Notes: generated by a model from the sequence alone, not told the origin. 64,000 bases of DNA from Ulva prolifera (GCA_023078555.1 CM041196.1:7885985-7949984); one strand, 5' to 3'; shown: positions 43,261 through 56,403, counted from the first letter of the stretch. Translations and numbers: made by a program.

Positions 43261-45242
43261 GCATTCTCAAGGAACACGTGCCGACCGCTGCGGCCAAAGG
43301 TGTAGACATATCAGCAGGCCTGGGCAGACTGCGCAGGCGGCCAGGCTGATCCTGGCTTATGTGTTGTGCAAGACCGGCCGGCAGGCGCATGCCATATATA
43401 GCGATCGCGCCCCCGCACTAGCTCCCATGCTCACCGCACTTAAGTTGGCCCGGAGCTGCAGCAGCGCAGCGCCGCGGCACAAGAGTTTGAGTTGGCAAGA
43501 CGATGATTGATGTATCCGTACATGTTTGCGGGACATTTCCCCCCGTGGCAGTGTTGAAGATTGATGAAAGGCAGGTATTGTACGATGTATTGGCATGCTA
43601 TCAGGTAATGCAGTCTGCGCACGCAATATTTGCAAATGAGCCATAGACGGCTCTTCCTTGACCTGGCTTCTCTTGACCGCGGCCGTGAGGAGTTGTTCTC
43701 GCGTGCCTGGTTTGATGCCCAGGCTGATGGATGGAGCACGTTCTGCGAACGGGCCATCATGTAACGTGTGAACAGCTAACAGATTCTGTGCTGCAAATGT
43801 TCATCCACTGGGCATGCTGCCGTATGATATGATGTGCCACAGAACACTGCAGACGTTCTCTGACAAAGAACGGCTAGCATGCATGTGAGGGTAGGGCAAG
43901 CACAGGAATAAACTATTTTAGATAATAGACTCAGGGACGTCAGGGACCTATAGTGAGCAGCTCACATCCTGCACCACAGCTGACAGCGAAAACCAAGTTA
44001 TCCAGCAGTCATGCGCAGCCTTGAATGAAATTGCGCATGAATTGTGCACGCTTCGAGTCATTAGGTGTGCCTGTGGGGGGTCTTTTGGGTGCCAATGAAG
44101 ACAAAGCCTGCAAACACCACCGGTGCATGACATGGGCACCTGTTCAGGTGATTGCATTCCACAAACGAAGATTGCATCTGACTATTGCCTGCGGTGCCTA
44201 GAACACAACGCGTTCCATTGCTCGTTCCATTGCGTGTTTCCATTGTGTGCTCCATTGCATGTCCAATTTTGTAAACCTCGTTTCCAGAATGCACAGGAGT
44301 TTGGCTTGCATGTGTACAAGTGATGTATGTTCTCTACATCGATATTCTCCCAGTGTCGCACCATTGGTCTCCATAGGTCCACCATTGTAGACGCACCTCT
44401 TCACTGCGGTTGCATGTATACAGCAGGGGCAAGCAATAGTCCAACAAGTGCCAATGGCGGGCCTGGGGGCTCGGAACAGAGGCCTCTACGGTGCACAACA
44501 CTTCAGGCCCATACCAGGCAGAGCCGTTACAGCCACAGCGAGTCCACCAAAGGTGGCTAGCGACCTACAGTAGAATAAAAAGTTATTCAAGCTGCACACA
44601 TGCAGACTGGCAGGCGTCTGGCTTCGCCTACTGGCTGGGCCAGAGGCCCATGCTGGGCTGGTGAGGTGAAGGTACGCAGACAGGCAGCCATGGGCATCGC
44701 AGGCTTGCAAAGTTGCTTCTAATTAGATTACAATTGCACTGCTTGACTCGCCAAGCGCGACAGGCATCACGCTCCGTAGGCCAGGAACACAGTGACCACG
44801 ACCACCGAGCGGACAGGCAGAACGTCGATCTTAGTACACGCCACTGTGCCACACACCTCCAATGACACTCAGGAAATTACAGATGCATTGGCCAGCCGTG
44901 AAACGAAGTCACATACCTTTCGCCGGACTTCACTGCACCGCAAAATCCTGGCCGAGGGTTGAAATCGGCTGCTCCACTGTAGCGAAGCAGCATGTGTTCG
45001 TGACATATGACAAGTAAGCTAGAACTTGATCGGCTAGCTGCGGCTTGCGAGCTGGCCAAGTTCCCAAACGACCCCCCACAGGCACATGTACACCTTCGAG
45101 AGCTGCTCGAACCATGGCCTCATGTGGCTGGAATGCCCGTGAAAAAAGCAAGCGGTATACCGTTGAGAGTTCTCAGACAGTGAGAACAGGGACACATCAG
45201 GTGTTTGTACATGCCAAAGGTCTCATCCACAGGAGGACGCAA
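43261..45242. other. No supported gene
   Basis: Short frames only. At 44197-44260 the words CATTGC and TTCCATTG recur several times (degenerate direct repeats), producing repetitive frames. A minus frame at 45115-44930 (MVRAALEGVHVPVGGRLGTW) looks protein-like and may be a downstream exon of the gene that starts at 45883, but I could not phase it. Confidence 0.35.
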
Positions 45243-45883
45243 CTACAGTGGTGTCATCGCTGCCTGCAGCTGCATAGCAGCTGTACCGCAAGCGAAGCGC
45301 GGAGACCTCGCGTGTGTAGCACATGTAAATATCGGTGCATTCGATGGCAAATCTGTCAACAGCTGATCATCAGGTGCACATGAAACGTCTAAGAGCTTTG
45401 CTGATGTGTACATATGTTGGGTTGAACAACAGAAAAAGCCAAGTCGCCGTAATTCGTAGGTCGGCTGGACGCCATTCAAATTTACAGTCGGGATCCCATT
45501 ATTTCGAGAAACGCAGCTGACTTCCGATCCAGAGGCACGAGTCACCTCTGAATCGAAAGCATTGAAGATGTCAACGTTTGGCACGAGCACGGATGAGCTT
45601 GAGAGTATATTGAGATCAATTGGATCTTGGACTCCGTCGGACGTGGTGTAGCTGGTGACGCGCGAAACACTGCCGCAGTATACCAACCGTTGGAAGCGGC
45701 AACCACATCTGCCTGAATCAAATGTCTGAGGTATTGCTTGACCTCGAATGCGGTGGAGTCTTGGCTGTGCTGGTATATCGAAGCTAGCTCAAGTCGCCTG
45801 TCTCTATAAATAGCGCGCTGGGCGGCAACAGCGAAGTTAGATATGTCCATAGGCCCGAATTTCGAAATATAAAGAACCAGCAT
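45243..45883 (-). CDS. Unidentified gene divergent from SMC6, apparent frame break
   Basis: From ATG 45883 a frame reads MLVLYISKFGPMDISNFAV, then a charged helical part (EVKQYLRHLIQADVVAASN), to about 45675. A second minus frame, shifted by one, takes over near 45672 (GVQDPIDLNILSSSSVLVPN) and runs to a GTGACT donor after DSE near 45543. No intron of reasonable size fits between, so either the assembly has an indel, one frame is spurious, or the gene is broken. I do not recognise the family. Its ATG overlaps the SMC6 ATG on the other strand. Confidence 0.35.
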
Positions 45884-48800
45884 GCCTGTAAAACGTACTC
45901 TTGTTCACAGCACAGATGATGCCCGAAAAGCCGCGAAGACAGGGCGTGAAGATAGCAGAGCATCGTCAAAGCCTGCAGGGGTGCATACACATTCTGCAGG
46001 AGTAGAGGTTTGTTATGCTCGCCTGCCGCGTGAATGCACTGATTCTGCAGCAACGAGGGCCGTGTTACTTCGGTGCTGGCAGCACGAGCAACGTGCAGTT
46101 GTCCGTGTAAGCTACGATCAAGAGTTTTTGAGTGCAGACATTCTCAGCCATGTTTTTTGTGTGCTCACTCTGCTTGTCGGGTGTGCAGGCCCCTGTCCCC
46201 CGGTTTGGCGCGTGCGCCCTCACGGACCGAAGCCATGGAGCGGGGCAGATCAAGTCTGTTCATGTCACAAACTTCATGTGTCATACAAACATGAAAGTCG
46301 ACTTCGAACCTCACGTAAACTTCATTTCGGGACCCAATGGAAGCGGGAAATCTGCTATCTTGCAAGCATTACAGTACTGCCTTGGTGTCCGCGCCACCCA
46401 GACAGGGCGCGGCACGTCAAATGCCGCTTACTTGAAAAGAGGTGCAGACATCTGTACAGCACAGGTGTGCATTCGGCTGTTGGAGGATGTTTGAAAGCTA
46501 TACATGTGTGTGCTGATGCTTGAACTGGTTCCGGACACACAGCAACAGCTACCCACATCTCCCCTGAATGCTTTCACATCCGCCTTGAAACACTGCTTCA
46601 GGTGACTATATGGAACACGGGCCTAGATGGCGACGCCTTTCAGCCTGAGATGCTCGGTCCACATATAACAATACAGAAAACGCTGTCTGCTAAAGGTCAT
46701 ACATCCACCAAGGTCCTTGATGCTAGGGGTCATAAGAGTCCACTGACCAAGGCAGACGATATACGAAGGCTGTTGTCACACTTATCCGTGAATGCTGCCA
46801 ATCCATCCATTGTCCTCACCCAGGTTTGATTCACCCTGCATCCATTAATGTTGATTTCTGTGCTCTCAAGTAATGCGAAATTGCAGCAGGGCATTGTTTA
46901 TCCGGTCTCATCTGTGGTTCTGTTATGTGGACGTATATGAGCGTATCGATTTTGCGGCTGCGCTGCCCCAACACAGGCGGGTCGCAGCCAACGCAGATTC
47001 ATTGTACCGTTCATGAGGACGGCTCATTTACTAGCAACCCAGTCTATTGAAGCTACCAGCCAAACAAGGGTCAACGGCAGGGTGTGATGCAGGACCATGC
47101 ACGAGGTTTGCTCAGTGGAGACAAGGTGGACACCAAGCTATATGATTTGATGTTTGAGAGCCTGGAATTTCAACGCACTCTGGAGAGTTTATCCTCCGCT
47201 CGCGAAGAAATTCGCAATCAGTCACATGAGGTATGTGGCAACCACCTTCCCTTTCCCCCTCGCAACTTGTGCAGGTTCGTAAGGGTGTTGATCCACCCTG
47301 TAGGTAGACAAGTTTGAGCAAGCGAAGGAAGAATTCGAACAAAAGCTAAAGCACCTGAAGCAGCGTTTGATGTACGCTGAGGAAGCTGAGGTGATGCGAG
47401 ACTTGGGAGATCAGGTGCAGGTGTGAATTTCACCTGTCTCATGTCTTGCTTCCGTGCACATGGTGGAATTGTCTTTCTTTACTAGCACAGTGTGCTGGAT
47501 GCTTTGTGCAGGACTACATGGCATGGGCAATAGTTAAGTTTCTATCTGGCAGGCTACAAACGTTAGATGATGAGATGAGAGACTGTGGCCCTGCTGCAAG
47601 AGAGCACTTTGAGGGCCAGTTGACGACAGCAACGCAAGAGATGAAGCAACTGGAAGAGCAGGAGCAGGAGCTGGTACGTGCTTTTGCAGTTGCAAGTTTA
47701 ACATCCTACAGATCCCTTTTGTGTCCCAACGTCCACATGTCAGGCAAACTTCGGGATGCTGTACTCGCGGACTGCTCATACTCGATGGTTCCTGCTCTTC
47801 CAGGCTTCAGTGATTCAAGAAACAGAGCGGCGAACTGAAGACCATACTCGTGAACGCGATGCTATGAGAAAGAAGAAACGTGACGCCATGGCAAAGAAGA
47901 ATAAGATTGTGAAGTCACTCGATCAACGGAAAGCACATCTGGCAGAGGCCGAAGACAAGAAAGCTCAGGCTGATCGCTATGTTCAGGACCTGCAGGCTCG
48001 TGGAGATGGGAATGACGTAGTTGCAAAGAAGCTGCAGCAGTGGCATGACAAAAAATCGACCTTGGTTGAGAGCATGGAGCAGTCGCAGGCGGCGCAACGG
48101 GATGCGACCAGAGCGTACAAATCTGCCATGGTAGGCCAGCTCCTGAAGGATGACATGGCTGTCTGGCCCTTGCTGATCTGTGTTGCGTTCACATGATTGT
48201 GCCTCAGCTTGCTCCCTTGCAACTGCAGCTGGATACAACTGGGGAATATGATATCTTATAATAGAGAACTGAAATATTTCAAGATCAGCTGACATCAGTC
48301 CTTTGCCACCTGCTCATGATGTCGGTCGCATTGAATAGCGGCAAGACAGTAACAAATCCGTGCAATGGTGCAGGACAATGTTGGCAATGTCAAAGATCAA
48401 TGCGTCTCATTGCGCCAGGAGTATATTCGCCAAAAGGGAATCATAGAGGCGTTGGAACGACAAGTGCAAAGCCTGGCGCGTACGTCTGGCCCGAATCAGC
48501 AGGCGGCGATGTTTGATCCAAATGCAGAGGCACTCCTGCACGCCATCGACAGAAACGTAAGCAAGTTCAAGTGCCGGCCCATCGGTCCAATTGGTGCTCA
48601 TCTGAGCCTCATAGATGACCGGTAAGCTCACCTGCTATGCCACACTTGTAGACCTTCACTTTCAGCGCAGCACCGGCTCAGAATTCCTAATCTTCCGGAA
48701 GTGGTTTCCCCATTGAGGAATATATGATAACCTGAGGTGCATACCGATTTGCAGTTTTTCAGCAACTGTGGTCGGGGCGCTGTCGAAGCTGCTCTCTGCC

Positions 48801-51800
48801 TGGGTTGTGGACAATCGGAAAGACTTCCAAGTTCTTTTGGGGCTGGCTAAACAGGCAAAGGCAACAAATGAGCCAAATATATACATTATGAGGTTTGATG
48901 TGCCATTGTACAATATATCTCCACATCAGATGCCACATGAATCCATCCTGACTATCTACCGTGTGCTCAAGGTACGATGCACTTCCGGCATACGGCTGAA
49001 TGGGAAGTGGCGTGGTAAGCGGTGTCACACATTTTTATCTACATATCTTCATGTTCAGATAATCATTCTGTATCAGTCACTGTAGGTTAAACCCGAAACG
49101 CTAAATGGCCATGTCATACTGAATCTGCTCGTTGACCACGGACGCATCGAGAATGTGGGCCTGATGGAAAGCGAGGCCCATGGGCGCAAACTCCTGGACG
49201 ATGGGCAAGCGTGGCGTAACCTCGGGAATGTGTGGTGTAACAGCAAAGAGGGGCCTGTGGACATGAAGCGAACGGCAGGCGGGGCGAAATCCATCTGGCC
49301 TTGGCCGAGCCATAAGCATCTACCTTCCCCATTGCTGACAGCGGTGTGCACCATATTGAGCTCTGTACATGCCTCAGAAACATTGACACTGATCAGTCTT
49401 CACAGAAATGTAGACTTTGCCTGTTACATTGCGCAGTTGCTCATAGATCAGATGTCATGTGGCGCTTTTTGTGTTCTGGTTTCCCGAAGCCAATGCCTGA
49501 AGGTGTCATTGCATGCGCCAAACTATTTCAACATCTTGGAAGTCGAGATCTTGCGAGCTCCCATGTTTGTGAGCAGATGGGTGGTTGCACATCACAGTTG
49601 CAGCAATGAGGGGCGATGCACATGTCAAGTAGCTCGAATGGACAATTCAGTCTCAAAGAGCAAGCATGCACGTGGTTTCTGTGTTGGTACTGGCGCAGGT
49701 CAAGTGTCACCTTCGACGTGTGCAGCGTAAAACATACATGCAACGTTCAATATATGAGCTTACCAAGCCTTGGACGGTGCTCATGCAGCTGCTTGAACGC
49801 CTCAGTCACTGTTCGTAAATCGGGTCAGTGCGGGTCTGTGGAAAACTCATGTTGTCGATGATGACATGTCTGAAGTGCATTCCACAACTGTGTTCTGATC
49901 AAGCGCATGCAGATCCTATCTCTACGCAGAAACTGAAGTACGGATGCAGCAACGCGCATGCATTCACATACTGTGCTGCTGAGTAATACTGACGATGGCA
50001 TTTGCAACCATGAGCGGCCGTGAGCTGTCTCATTTGAGGTGCATCGTTCAAACCATCCATACAGAATCAAGATCGCACAGTGAACAATGAGCGATCTCCA
50101 TACCAATGCTGAATCTGAGCTGCCTTCAGCTTGCAAGTTGTGTGTGCGTGGCTGCAGGACAAGTCTGCCATCATAGAGTCCCGTAAACATGCTCTCGCAG
50201 GTGAGAGGGACCGCCTGTCACAGATGGACCAGACTCTACTTGCTGAGAATGTGCAGCTCGAGCATGCCACACAGGCAGTGAACGCCGTGAAAGGAGACAT
50301 TGAAAAGCTCAACCTGGACCTCAAGAGGTGCTTGATCTTCATCTGATGTTGATCCATGCCATGAACACTCCGCGCTACAGTAGTGTGAGTTTTTGCTGCA
50401 GGTGGCAACAAAAGTTGGCCCAGCTTGATCTTGAGAAGCCAGAGTTCAAGCAGAATGCTGATGATGAGATTGCTGAGTATTTGACAATGAGCGATGAAGC
50501 TGGAGACGAAATTCGAAGGTTGAAGCCGGAACTTGTCGAGCTTGAAGAAGAGGTGAGACCCCAACTTGACTGCTGCTAGTCGGAATTGCTGGCAGCCATG
50601 GCCGCGTTTTTTGATCGACAGTACAGATCATGGGCTTGAGCATAGCAATTGATAGAGTCATCATGGCATGGCAATCGATAGCGTCATTGCAGTTGCGACG
50701 TTGATGCAGTCCTTCGATCATTATATTGCATGCAGATGGTTCGGGCGGAGCAGGGTCTGAAGGACATTGACGCAGAGAAGCACACATACGATGCACATGC
50801 ACTGAAAATGAGAGAAGAGATTGATGGCAAGCTGGAGTTCCAGGTGCAAGTTTCACAGAAAAAGACGCAAGTGATCGCGAAGAGCGATATAATCAAGAAA
50901 AACCTTGCTAAAATTGAGGAGAACGAGCGTGCTGCAAATGCTGCGAAAGCAGAACTGATGCCAGCATATGAAAAGGCACTAGAGGTGTGTTAAGGACCGC
51001 AACTTGGTGAACATCTAATGCACAGCATCAATGCACAGCACCTGTATGGCCATGCGATGCCCGACCTTGTTGTGTGGTCTGCTCCACACCAATGCCGATT
51101 GAAGAAAGGGGGGAGTTCGGAGCATCAGCTTGCTCGACGCCGTGGCCGATTATCAGAGTCAGTGAACTCAAGAAAACTATCGTGATTTCATGTACACAGG
51201 CAGGAAATAGTGCTGGTTAACTGAGAAGAGAGTGCCGAGGATGTAGGGTGCTCAAAGTGTCTGCACTGCCGAAGAAGCAGAGTCTGAGCTTCCGGGCTTG
51301 AAGGCCGCAGTGATGGAACGCCTTGGAGACACATTGAAAAAGAGGAAGGACTTTGACATTGATCAGGCGTTCACCGAAAAAGATCAGCTTGCAGATCTGT
51401 CCGCGCGGTTGCACAGAAGGGCAGAAAAGTACCAGGACCTGGCCAAGGGTGATCTTGAAGCGCTTCAAGTTGAAGTGGTGCTTCTCCTGATCTGTTGACT
51501 TGTGCATGCCCTGTGCATGGAGAAGTCGTTTGTCAGATATTCGATTTTGCAGGACACCGTCCAAACCACGATGCAAGTCAATATGCATCAAACTGGCAAA
51601 ATTTTGGACTTGGTGTCCTTCCAACGTCAAAGCTTCATGGCTAGAAAGCAGAAGTATGTTGAGATCCGGGATCAATCTTGTCATGCAATCAGCAGTGGTT
51701 TCAGGTCCAAGCTGAAGACTGGCCGAAATTGGAAAGGACATGTCCATGTGGATCATGATATGGCCACTGTTGTATTAAGTGTGACGCCTAACAAAGGTAC

Positions 51801-52294
51801 ATAGCTACAATTTTTTTGGACACCCTCCATTATGGCTGTGTGCACACAACGGTTGATCTTTTTGGGCGTGGTATCTGCTTATCTGATGGTGTGCTGTAGG
51901 TGTCAGCACTGGCACAAAAAAAGATTCAGCTGTGAAGGACATGAAAGCTCTGAGTGGAGGGGAACGCAGCTTCACGTCTGTCTCATTCATGTTATCTCTT
52001 GGAAGTGAAATCCGTACACCCTTCTTTGCCATGGACGAATTTGATGTCTTCATGGACGCGGTCAATCGCAAGGTGTCTCTCACCTCCATTCTAAAGTTTG
52101 CATGGGAGATGCAAGATAAGCAGTTCATTTTGCTCTCACCACTGGACATGGCCGTTGTCGAGCAAAGCCGGCATGATGTGAACGAATCTTTACGGTCTGC
52201 TGCAAATGGAGCCAAATTCGAGGCTATGCCAAAGGAGTTTATCAGGTCCTACCAAATGCAGCCTCCAAGGGAAGGAGCGCGCGCACATTTTTAG
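45882..52294 (+). CDS. SMC6: SMC6, structural maintenance of chromosomes protein of the SMC5/6 complex
   Basis: Sixteen exons close in phase: 45882-46007, 46189-46464, 46602-46823, 47081-47230, 47304-47414, 47512-47673, 47804-48130, 48374-48621, 48755-48971, 49086-49343, 50158-50327, 50402-50552, 50736-50984, 51247-51468, 51553-51796 and 51900-52294, about 1175 residues. Walker A is GPNGSGKS at residues 90-97. Coiled coils flank a hinge of the SMC6 kind (RPIGPIGAHLSL ... LLSAWVVDNRKDF ... LNGHVILNLLVDHGRIE). The C-terminal head has the signature LSGGERSF (from 1062) and Walker B FFAMDEFDVF (D1090, E1091). SMC6 pairs with SMC5 and Nse proteins in homologous-recombination repair and replication-fork control. 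Exon 14 could end six bases later. Intron 10 (814 bp) is unusually long and may hide an exon. Confidence 0.95.
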
Positions 52295-52406
52295 AAGCTG
52301 CAGGTCAAATTACATCACTCTGCAGTGTTCTTCGAGTTGCCATCAGACTGCTGCTGTTCCAGCGGTTTTCTTGGCCCAGTATGATCACTATTTCTCTTGC
52401 ATTCCC

Positions 52407-52411
52407 TGTAA
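52407..52411 (+). terminator. Candidate TGTAA polyadenylation signal for SMC6
   Basis: TGTAA lies 113 bases past the SMC6 stop; it is a plausible algal poly(A) signal but a weak one by itself. Confidence 0.25.
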
Positions 52412-52848
52412 CATATGTCTTACGATTTGCCATTCAGCCAGCACTTTGTGGCTGACCAACCGAGGCTTGATGTCAAGGTTCCCAGGGTCCCTGGCACATA
52501 CCAAAGCATATCGATATATTTGACATCCTGATGCATGGCGGGTCACGATATGGGGGCCCCACAGGGTGTCATCCGAACTTGGTGATAGCTCGAGATGAAT
52601 TGTAATTTGCAGGCTCAGGTCACTTGTGCTGTGGAGCTTCCTCTGTTCAATACACACCAGTGCCTGCCGACCAGACAAACGAAAAAGAACTCAAGCTGCA
52701 CGTCAATCTGATGTACGGAAAGACAAAATCACGGCTGCGACATTCCGTGTTCTGTGACTTCAGTAGTCGTCTCCTGTGTGCTTCGTGTGTGCAACTAATT
52801 TCAAAGTGAAACCCCGCTTCTCGGGTATCACATAACACCACACAGGCC

Positions 52849-53981
52849 ATGGCCTCGCTCGCCAAACTGGACGAATTGCCTCTACCTTGCCCATGTATCG
52901 GCGCTGTGGAAGATTGGATCTTCAAGCGGCATGATGCTTGCGGGCGGTATGCACGCGTGTTGTCTGGATCTTCTGTGTTCGTGCATGATCGGTGGCACTC
53001 CAGTGTCGGGACTGGCAATTCAGGCAGTGATAGCATCACTAACGGGTGCCAGGAGCTTTGCATTATCTGCTCTGTGCAGCAAGCCAGTGGGTGCTTCACG
53101 GGGAATATGTGAAAGGGATGGAAGCGAGACTCCAGGTGTTAAGGTCAGGGGGCTTCCTTTGACATGCAGTGCACACGCCTCAAGCAGGCACAGGACAACC
53201 ATCCGGGGGTCATTGGGGGGTTTTGGCACGTGGTCATGAGATGTCATTCAGGACCTCGCCCATGCCTTGACCAGCCTCCGGACCATGCCCTCACACTGCC
53301 GATGGGGAAGTAATCTCTGACCGGCGCAGCTGGACGGGGTGAAGAGAGCAGACGCACTTGACTGATTGAACGAGCTATCACTGAACCAACTCGACTGCAT
53401 GGTTGGGAATCCCCTGTACTGTAGGCGCACAAGCATGACCTGACAGCACACAATCGACCGCCACAGCGCCCTCATTCATGCTGTGCGAGGGTTCAGCAGC
53501 AATGATACTGACGCATCCGAAGTAGTCACCACACATGCTCCAAAGGGGACCCGTATTGAGATCATGTGTGTTCACTGCGGGGTTTTGAGATCCGACAAAC
53601 GCGAACTGCCTGACCATAGTTATACTGCAGCTGTAGATATGTAGGTAAGCAAGTGAAATCTATCAGAGCCCAAGTTGACTGGGATGCTGTAAGTTCCCAG
53701 TTTACTCCTGCCATGGTTCATTGTTGTCACCCTGTGAAAAGCGGGCCTTAAAAAACAAGGCAGTTCAGCTCTTTCTCTCTCTCTCTCCCTCTCTCCGCGT
53801 GCAGGTCCTATGGGTCCAAGGCAGAGAACTTGGCTGCCTGGTGATGCAAGTCCAAAGTCGGGGAGGCAATAAGCACCGCAGAAACCGCACAGGAATATTG
53901 CACAACAACGCGGAGATTGTGTGGCGGAATCTGTACCTGCGCACAGCACAGCCGAATGTTCACTTGGTGCTCACGAATTGA
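52849..53981 (+). CDS. Possible small two-exon gene of unknown function
   Basis: An ATG at 52849 opens MASLAKLDELPLPCPCIGAV, with a phase-0 GTGTTG donor after 52956. An exon at 53805-53981 is preceded by a very strong polypyrimidine tract (CT repeats, 53769-53796) and GCAG. It encodes VLWVQGRELGCLVMQVQSRG, then a basic stretch and a stop. Joined, they give 94 residues with VLWVQG-like beta-strand character, suggestive of a small OB-fold protein, though I cannot name a family. Between them, another frame (GGTPVSGLAIQAVIASLTGA) overlaps the intron and may mean the structure is different. Confidence 0.35.
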
Positions 53982-54876
53982 CACCATACCTGGCCATGCC
54001 CCGCAAATCTGCCACATTGACATCTGCAAATCTCCCTGCACCTGCAGCTCGCAATTCGTGATCTGTCGGAGCATGCTGATGCTTAAATCTGAATGGGCCC
54101 AGATATAGCATCGTAAGAATTGTCGGCTCCCACCCCACCCCCGTGCACGATAAAGCTCGCCGCGGTTGCATTGGGTGCAGCCATCATTATGGTCTGCACG
54201 CGATAGTATATGCCGTTTGGTAGTGCTGTGGGCAGGGCAGTTCCGGTTTAGTTTGTGGGTCCGAGCTCTTACGTGTTCATCACACTGCAGTATCGTAGGA
54301 CATACAATTTGCTGCAAGCAGCCATCTAAGCCTGAAGGCACATTGCAAGTCGATGAGTCAATGGGTACACAGCTGGTTTCAACTAGTTCGCGTTCAGCGA
54401 ACTTTCCGTTGTGGCTGTGTCGCAGCCTGCTCACCACCACGAAGGCCAGCTACAGAGTGAATATGTCGCATCCTGCGTTGCGAAATGATGACGCTGTAGC
54501 TGGCAATCCTGTGCATTCCACTCAATTTATGGTAGCTGTTTCATGAATCGGTTGCTCTGCAGCGCTGGCTGTCAGGTTGAACGGGAGTGCGCTGCGACAG
54601 AAAAGCGAACACGGCAGTATTGCGTTGCACAGCTATTCAGCCTGAAGGACATCTGACACCCCTACATGAGATGGTATATCCCATCTGTAAGCAGTGTCTG
54701 AATTAGAGATTCTTACATGCTTTTGCAGGATGCTTTCTTGAGCCAGAGCATCGCCCAACACTTGCTGTCTCATACGCACACTTCAAATGCTCGACCATAA
54801 TCGATCCGTGATCCATCACGCCAGAAGTCCACACCATAGAGAGCTCCAATGATATTGTCATGTAGGCGTACTTCTG
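53982..54876. other. No supported gene
   Basis: A minus-strand frame across 54440-53808 overlaps the better plus exon and has no motif. A plus piece at 54730-54800, after an acceptor TTTTGCAG, could be an upstream exon of the next gene. Otherwise nothing. Confidence 0.35.
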
Positions 54877-55338
54877 TTGCAAGAACCTGATGCCCCACTG
54901 CAACTCGCACATGCCCGGCGCCTTCTGAGGGGACGGGCCGGTGGCTTCAGGGGAGTTGGACGGGCTGGGAGGGGCGCAGGAAGAGGCGGCAACAGCGATT
55001 TATCCACCAGAGACACCATCATCCTAGCAGTCGGCGTCACCATCTTCCTCTTGATAGCCGCTTATGTCTACTACCGGTTCGTGTATTCCAAACGGCGGAG
55101 GCCTCGGCGGAACGCTCGCGATGCCGCACGAGGGCACCCGCCCACACCCCAAGTGGACCAACGACCGACTCAAGGGGGCTTGGTTCCACCTGGGCGAAAC
55201 GCTGAAACCACCGTTACAGGATACCCACAGCCCCCCGGTGCCCCTGCAGGTTTTCCACCTCATGCTTCGGTCCCCGAGGGGTACCCAGCTTATGCAACAT
55301 CCGGCCCCGCTACTCCGCCGCGCCCACTTATATCCTAG
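54877..55338 (+). CDS. Single-pass membrane protein with RG-rich N side and Pro-rich tail; 5' incomplete
   Basis: An open frame of 153 codons ends in TAG near 55338. It lacks an ATG, so it is probably the last exon of a gene starting upstream. In order it has a Gly/Arg-rich stretch (RGRAGGFRGVGRAGRGAGRG), one strong membrane helix (TIILAVGVTIFLLIAAYVYY), and the basic stop-transfer KRRRPRRN. A tail of about 90 residues rich in Pro, Gly and Tyr follows (GYPQPPGAP, PEGYPAYATSGP). The basic side after the helix puts the Pro-rich tail in the cytosol by the positive-inside rule. PPG/PxY-type tails often bind WW or SH3 domains; that is only inference. I know no family with this exact layout. Confidence 0.5.
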   Translation: MQEPDAPLQLAHARRLLRGRAGGFRGVGRAGRGAGRGGNSDLSTRDTIILAVGVTIFLLIAAYVYYRFVYSKRRRPRRNARDAARGHPPTPQVDQRPTQGGLVPPGRNAETTVTGYPQPPGAPAGFPPHASVPEGYPAYATSGPATPPRPLIS

Positions 55339-56403
55339 TAGTTCGCCACTGCCTGTAGTGGTTGGTAGCTCTGCTGGTGGTAATTTGCGAAGGTTTGGCT
55401 TGCAGCATGAGTGCGTGTGCACGTGCACGTGCGCGAATGCTCTGGCATGTCTACGGGGGCACTGATACTTTACCCTGTAATTCGGTCCACTCGCAGTACA
55501 GCACCCACAGTCATATGATCTGCAGTTTCTGCATGAATCATGTGGATCAAATAGTTGTCCACAGTTGTCCACGACAGCGAGTTGAAACAGCGTTTGCGCG
55601 TCACTGTACGCTGAGGTATCATGTATGTTTGCTGCTACAAAGTGGCAAGCGGCTGCGCCCATGCTCTTCACGCGTTGCATTGTTCGATCGTCCTATGTCA
55701 TAGCATGACGTGCCTTGCTCACACATACATGTCTGTGACAACTGTTGACTCGTCCAATGATGCATTCAAGGTGTGGTATATTCCCAATCAGCGATTTGTG
55801 TGATGCTCATTGCCAACCAAGGGATGCAGCTAAGGACTTCAGCCTTGCACAAGGACACCTGGCGGTCGGGATCTGATTCCTCACACGACTGTGTCTCCGG
55901 GGGTTGCAGCCACGGGGTCGCATCGTGGCATCGGAGCGACCAGGACATCCATACTAGCATAGACAGAACACCCAACAGAAGTTTGCACACCTCGGCTGGG
56001 GCATCGCGCGTGCTGTTGGGGGCTGGGAGGATTTTAAGGGGCACGGGCTTCAAGCAGTGCTTCATCGCGGCGGGTGCCGAAGGGTCATGTGTTGTGACGC
56101 CTCGGAGGCGGACATCGATTATGGTGTGTCCGTGTGGCACTGCTGGGAGGTGGGGTTGGTGTTTCTACGGGTTTGTGTGAGCGTTCACGGTGGCGGCGCA
56201 CAGTGGGATGCTGGCAGGCAGGGCCAGAGTGGCTAGGGTGACCTGGGGGTGCTCTGCGTCTGGGGATTGTGCTGATGTGTTTGAGTTGCGATGCTCAACT
56301 ATGCGATGCCTGCAGTGATACCTGGCTCTCCGCCTTCACCCCTGTCCAGGGTTGTGCATCCTGACCGGGATACCCTTGAAACAGGAAGATTGTAGGCAAA
56401 TTG
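55339..56403. other. GC-rich repeat-like DNA; no supported gene
   Basis: The part at 55860-56230 has the G-rich, GTGTG-rich look of the inverted element family (minus frames such as 56140-55766), but I found no long exact match. Nothing else is recognisable. Confidence 0.3.

Noticed and set aside
53808..54440. 210-codon minus-strand frame
   Set aside because: It overlaps a plus exon with a strong acceptor tract and shows no motif.
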